From: Nitrospira sp. SB0662_bin_26
GTDB lineage: Bacteria; Nitrospirota; Nitrospiria; Nitrospirales; UBA8639
Assembly (NCBI GenBank): GCA_009840285.1
Contig: VXOF01000109.1
Span: 1-64,000, forward strand
Reading direction: 5' to 3'
DNA length: 64,000 nt
Below are positions 60,477-64,000 of this stretch, piece after piece. A program made the translations under genes and the position numbers. The number at the start of each line of letters is the position of its first letter. Positions within the stretch are counted from its first letter, which is position 1. A model generated the notes under the pieces. It was given only the letters and a program-made list of their open reading frames with translations. It was not told where the DNA came from and made no database searches.

Positions 60477-61718
60477 ATGGCGTTCCCACGAAACCAGGTC
60501 TGTTCTTGGGAACAAACTTGGGAACAGATGCCGGAAGCAAACCTGATGAACGGTCTCACGGACACGAAGATCAAAACCCTCACCACGCCGGGACGGTATG
60601 GTGACCGCATCCCCACCCTGTATCTGCTCGTCAAGTCCGCCACGAGAAAAACGTGGGTGCAACGCTTGACGATCCACAAAACTCAACACGATTTAGGCTT
60701 GGGGCTCTGGCCGGTGGTCACCGTCGAAGACGCGCGCCGGAAAGCGATGGACAATCGCCGCAAGCGGTATCACGGCGAGAAGCTCATTCACGGGAAACGC
60801 CAAGCGATCGGGGTCACGTTCCAGGAAGCGGCGGACACCGTGATCAGATTACACGAGCCCACGTGGAAGCATAGCGGCAAATCCGCGAAGCTCTGGCGGG
60901 CGACCTTGCGGAATTATGTCTTCCCGGTCATCGGCCAGCGGCCGGTCGCCGAGATCACGCCGTCGGACGTGCTGGCGATTCTCGATCCCATTTGGACGAC
61001 CAAACCGGAAACCGCGAAGCGGGTCAAGCACCGCATGAGCCGCACATTCAAATGGGCCAAGGCGCAGGGCCTCCGGGCCGATGACCCGACGGACGGCATC
61101 AGAGAGGCCCTCCCCAACACGGCGACGCTCAAGCATTCCCTGAAAATGATTCCGCATGACCAGGTCGCCCAGGCCCTTGACACGATCCAACGGTCCGGGG
61201 CCTCTCGGTCGACGATCCGCTGCTTTGAGTTTCAAGTGCTTACCGCGACCCGATCCGGCGAGGTGCGGCTGGCGGAATGGTCGGAAATCGATGTCACCAA
61301 AAAGATGTGGTCAATTCCGGCGACCCGCACGAAAACGGGCAAAGAGCATCGGGTGCCCTTGTCCGCCCGGGCCCTGGCGCTCCTGCACGAGGCCAAGCAG
61401 GCCGGTGGCGGCAGTCCCCTCCTCTTTCCCTCTGCACGTGGCAAGCCGCTCTCAGATGCCACCATTTCCAAAGTCGTCCGAGAAAACAAGATTGACGGCG
61501 TTCCCCATGCCATTGCCAGGGCGTGTTTCCGGTCGTGGTGTGCGGACGTAAATGTGTCACGAGAAGTGGCCGAAGCCTGTCTCGCCCATGTCGTCAAAGG
61601 AGTTGAGGGGGCTTATCAACGCTCCGATCTGTTCGAACGTCGGCGATCGGTGATGCAAAAGTGGTCCGACTACGTCACAGGCACCCCAAGTGCCGACGTG
61701 ATTCCGTTGCATGGATGA
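60477..61718 (+). CDS. P4-type tyrosine recombinase / integrase at tRNA-Ser (start may be 60546)
   Basis: LTDTKIKTL N-term DUF4102-like; ATRSGEVRLAEW; CLAHVVKGVEGAYQRSDLFERRR. Confidence 0.9.
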   Translation: MAFPRNQVCSWEQTWEQMPEANLMNGLTDTKIKTLTTPGRYGDRIPTLYLLVKSATRKTWVQRLTIHKTQHDLGLGLWPVVTVEDARRKAMDNRRKRYHGEKLIHGKRQAIGVTFQEAADTVIRLHEPTWKHSGKSAKLWRATLRNYVFPVIGQRPVAEITPSDVLAILDPIWTTKPETAKRVKHRMSRTFKWAKAQGLRADDPTDGIREALPNTATLKHSLKMIPHDQVAQALDTIQRSGASRSTIRCFEFQVLTATRSGEVRLAEWSEIDVTKKMWSIPATRTKTGKEHRVPLSARALALLHEAKQAGGGSPLLFPSARGKPLSDATISKVVRENKIDGVPHAIARACFRSWCADVNVSREVAEACLAHVVKGVEGAYQRSDLFERRRSVMQKWSDYVTGTPSADVIPLHG

Positions 61719-61937
61719 TGGACACGGACCTGCAGCGCATCCTTTACAGTTTAGACATTGCTTGCTTTCCGCCCCAGCAGGTTGATCGTCCCCTATTATC
61801 GGCAGGACGCGCGTCGGCTTAGGCAACTGATTGGCTGAACGGCTTTAGCCGGGGATCTTGTTGCTATCCCAGTACAGATTTACACCTTATTTTGGCATAG
61901 CTTGTGAATTATTCGGGATAGATGGATGGGCGCAGGG

Positions 61938-63992
61938 TTATCCGGGTAAGTCCAGCAAGATTTGTGAGAGTTCACGCTGATTGCTGATTCCGAGAGTTGG
62001 CAGGATGGCGGTCAGGATTTCTGCCACTTTGGTTTCAGTTGATACACCATCTTGTTCCAAGGCAACTCTGATGTCAGCCTCGTGTAGTGAGGGTTGGATT
62101 AGTCGAAAGCGCTGGTGCTCCAAAATATATGAACACCTCTGCACTAGCCAAGGCAGTAAGTTTTCAGCAACCAATTTATAGTGACCAGTTTGTTGAGCTA
62201 CTTGAAGAGCTTTGAGTGCCAAGTCAAAAACCTCCCTAGGGGAGCCGCTTGGAGCTTCTGGCGTTCCTTTAGTGTTCGTCAGAATAAGGCTTGCAAAGCC
62301 TGTGTAGTAGTCTTCGGCTGAACCGTTGCTTCGAAGGCAATCAATCAGTACTGGGCGTACCAGGAACCTGTCTACACCTGTCAGCTCTCTAAGTGCCACC
62401 GGGATAGATGCGATACGGTCCTTAAATATGCAGGTGGCGCAATAGAGCAGCACAAACTGTTCAGTCATACCCTGAAGGTTTTCTTGCTGCTCCTTGGTAG
62501 CAATAGGGAAGGTGCCATAGGTCGGATTTTTGAGGTTAAATACAGTTGACCACTCCCGTTTCTCTTTTGCAAACGCAGATAATGAGATTATGTCTTGCAA
62601 TGCCTCGACGAAGAGTTTTATGTCAAGCTGTGACAGAGCCTTGTGCATTTTTGCTGGACTCAACAGTATCTGCCCTTCTAGCACTGGGCCGCGTGACAAG
62701 AACTGCTTTAAATTATCAGTGATTCCGGCGTCTAGAACAGCGTTGTTTTCGATTTTCGCCAACATATACCACGATATCTCTATTGGTGGTATATAGCGTT
62801 CTTTAATCTTAGGGTGAGGCTCTGGATTGCTTACGCAGCCTGGGTAGATTGTTATCTCTTCTCCGCCTTCAAGCAGGCGCTTTTCACCCGTGATGTCCCG
62901 ATCGAGCCAAAGCAAAACATGTCGAGCTACTGCGTGGCAATGAGCGGTACGCAGTGTTTCATCAGGTTTTATCTTGCTTAATTCATCAAGTACCGTAACG
63001 AAATCTTGCAAACAGGTTTGCCGATCACCGTCATGCCAGCTTGCTAAAGCAGCATCAGCCAGTAGTCCAATGTGCATAGCCGCCATATCGGGAATATTGG
63101 ACTTATGGGCGGCGACGCTACCAAAGAGATAAAACCGCCGAGCAGTTTCGAAATCGCCCTGCTTTTCCGCGCTTATCGCCGCATCTCTTCCCAAGAATGC
63201 TTTTTCGATTTCGTTTAACGGAGCATCACTTTCGATCAATGTCTTGGACAGGGCAAGGCTCCCCTCGTGGTCATCGGAACGATACAAGACTTTTGCTTTT
63301 TCACGCACAAGCTCGGAGTTGGTTTGCCCGAACATTGAAAGGCCTTCTTCTAGAACGGCGAGTGCACCGTTTTTGTCGTTACCGTATTCATCCAGAATTA
63401 TTGCCCGAAACTTCCGACAGCAGACGGCAAGGTCAGTTTGGTTCCAACCGAGGGCTAGTTTTTCTAGGCGTGCAAACACGGCACTATGGGCTGAAGGATC
63501 AATAGTGTCTTCCTTGTGCTCGTTCAACCACGCCCCTGTGACCAGTAAGTCCACGTCAAAGTCATCATGACCAAGGGGGGCGAGCAGTCTTGAGCGTAGC
63601 TCGGACGAAGAGCTTTCGAGAAAGTCGAAAACGACAGAAAGCTCCTCAATTTTAGAGAGTTTCCCGGCTTGATTTACAAACATGAACCCGATTGCAGAGA
63701 TGCCCTCTTTCTCGATTTCCTTTATTCCGTCTAAAGCTTCTGAGGGCAGCACACAATTCTCATTCTCCAGCAGTTGATCGAGTTCTTGAATAACGCTGAT
63801 GAAGTTCGTGCCCATCCCCTTTTTAGAAGTCTGAATCAGCAACTTTGAGTAGATGAGCAGGTTCATTGATTCGCGGACCACGTCGTGCTCAACGTTTTTG
63901 GCTTCTTCAGAAAAACGACGCAGGGCATCCTGAATGTTTACTGGTGAGTCGCTTTCTTGGTTCACCAGAAGGACTTGAGCCCCTCGGAACAT
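61938..63992 (-). CDS. Hypothetical helical-repeat (TPR-like) protein; frame stays open to window edge, may be truncated
   Basis: 684-aa ORF; helix-turn-helix-like repeat pattern; no in-frame stop between ATG 63992 and the edge. Confidence 0.6.
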   Translation of the reverse strand: MFRGAQVLLVNQESDSPVNIQDALRRFSEEAKNVEHDVVRESMNLLIYSKLLIQTSKKGMGTNFISVIQELDQLLENENCVLPSEALDGIKEIEKEGISAIGFMFVNQAGKLSKIEELSVVFDFLESSSSELRSRLLAPLGHDDFDVDLLVTGAWLNEHKEDTIDPSAHSAVFARLEKLALGWNQTDLAVCCRKFRAIILDEYGNDKNGALAVLEEGLSMFGQTNSELVREKAKVLYRSDDHEGSLALSKTLIESDAPLNEIEKAFLGRDAAISAEKQGDFETARRFYLFGSVAAHKSNIPDMAAMHIGLLADAALASWHDGDRQTCLQDFVTVLDELSKIKPDETLRTAHCHAVARHVLLWLDRDITGEKRLLEGGEEITIYPGCVSNPEPHPKIKERYIPPIEISWYMLAKIENNAVLDAGITDNLKQFLSRGPVLEGQILLSPAKMHKALSQLDIKLFVEALQDIISLSAFAKEKREWSTVFNLKNPTYGTFPIATKEQQENLQGMTEQFVLLYCATCIFKDRIASIPVALRELTGVDRFLVRPVLIDCLRSNGSAEDYYTGFASLILTNTKGTPEAPSGSPREVFDLALKALQVAQQTGHYKLVAENLLPWLVQRCSYILEHQRFRLIQPSLHEADIRVALEQDGVSTETKVAEILTAILPTLGISNQRELSQILLDLPG

Positions 63993-64000
63993 ATGGCTAA

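Overview
64-kb bacterial chromosomal window. Gene content and repeat style suggest a Nitrospira-like organism, but this is an inference. Most of it is backbone: queE, pepA, nagZ, tatA, leuCD, the mreBCD-mrdA-rodA operon, rng, dprA, topB, and tig-clpP-clpX (minus strand), plus tRNA-Leu(UAG) and tRNA-Ser(GGA). The most unusual region is 5.9-19.7 kb, a compact putative biosynthetic cluster. It encodes a single-module, fully reducing type I PKS (KS-AT-DH-pseudoMT-ER-KR-ACP), a translationally coupled HpnP-like B12-binding radical SAM protein, a thioester-reductase/sulfotransferase fusion, and a CysN-CysC-type PAPS-forming protein with a shortened GTPase switch region and no adjacent cysD. I infer a reductively released, possibly C-methylated and sulfated polyketide or lipid. 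Other notable items: a MITE with exact TIRs and a 4-bp TSD plus a second inverted copy, a 122-bp palindromic repeat, a double-glycine RiPP-like precursor with a strong promoter, an MpaB/RND/LolA-like/beta-barrel operon, a partner-switching signalling cluster next to an SLC23 permease with an RsbW-like C-terminus, and a tRNA-Ser-associated integrase leading into AT-richer accessory DNA at the right edge. All calls come from reading the sequence and ORF translations; no database searches were run.
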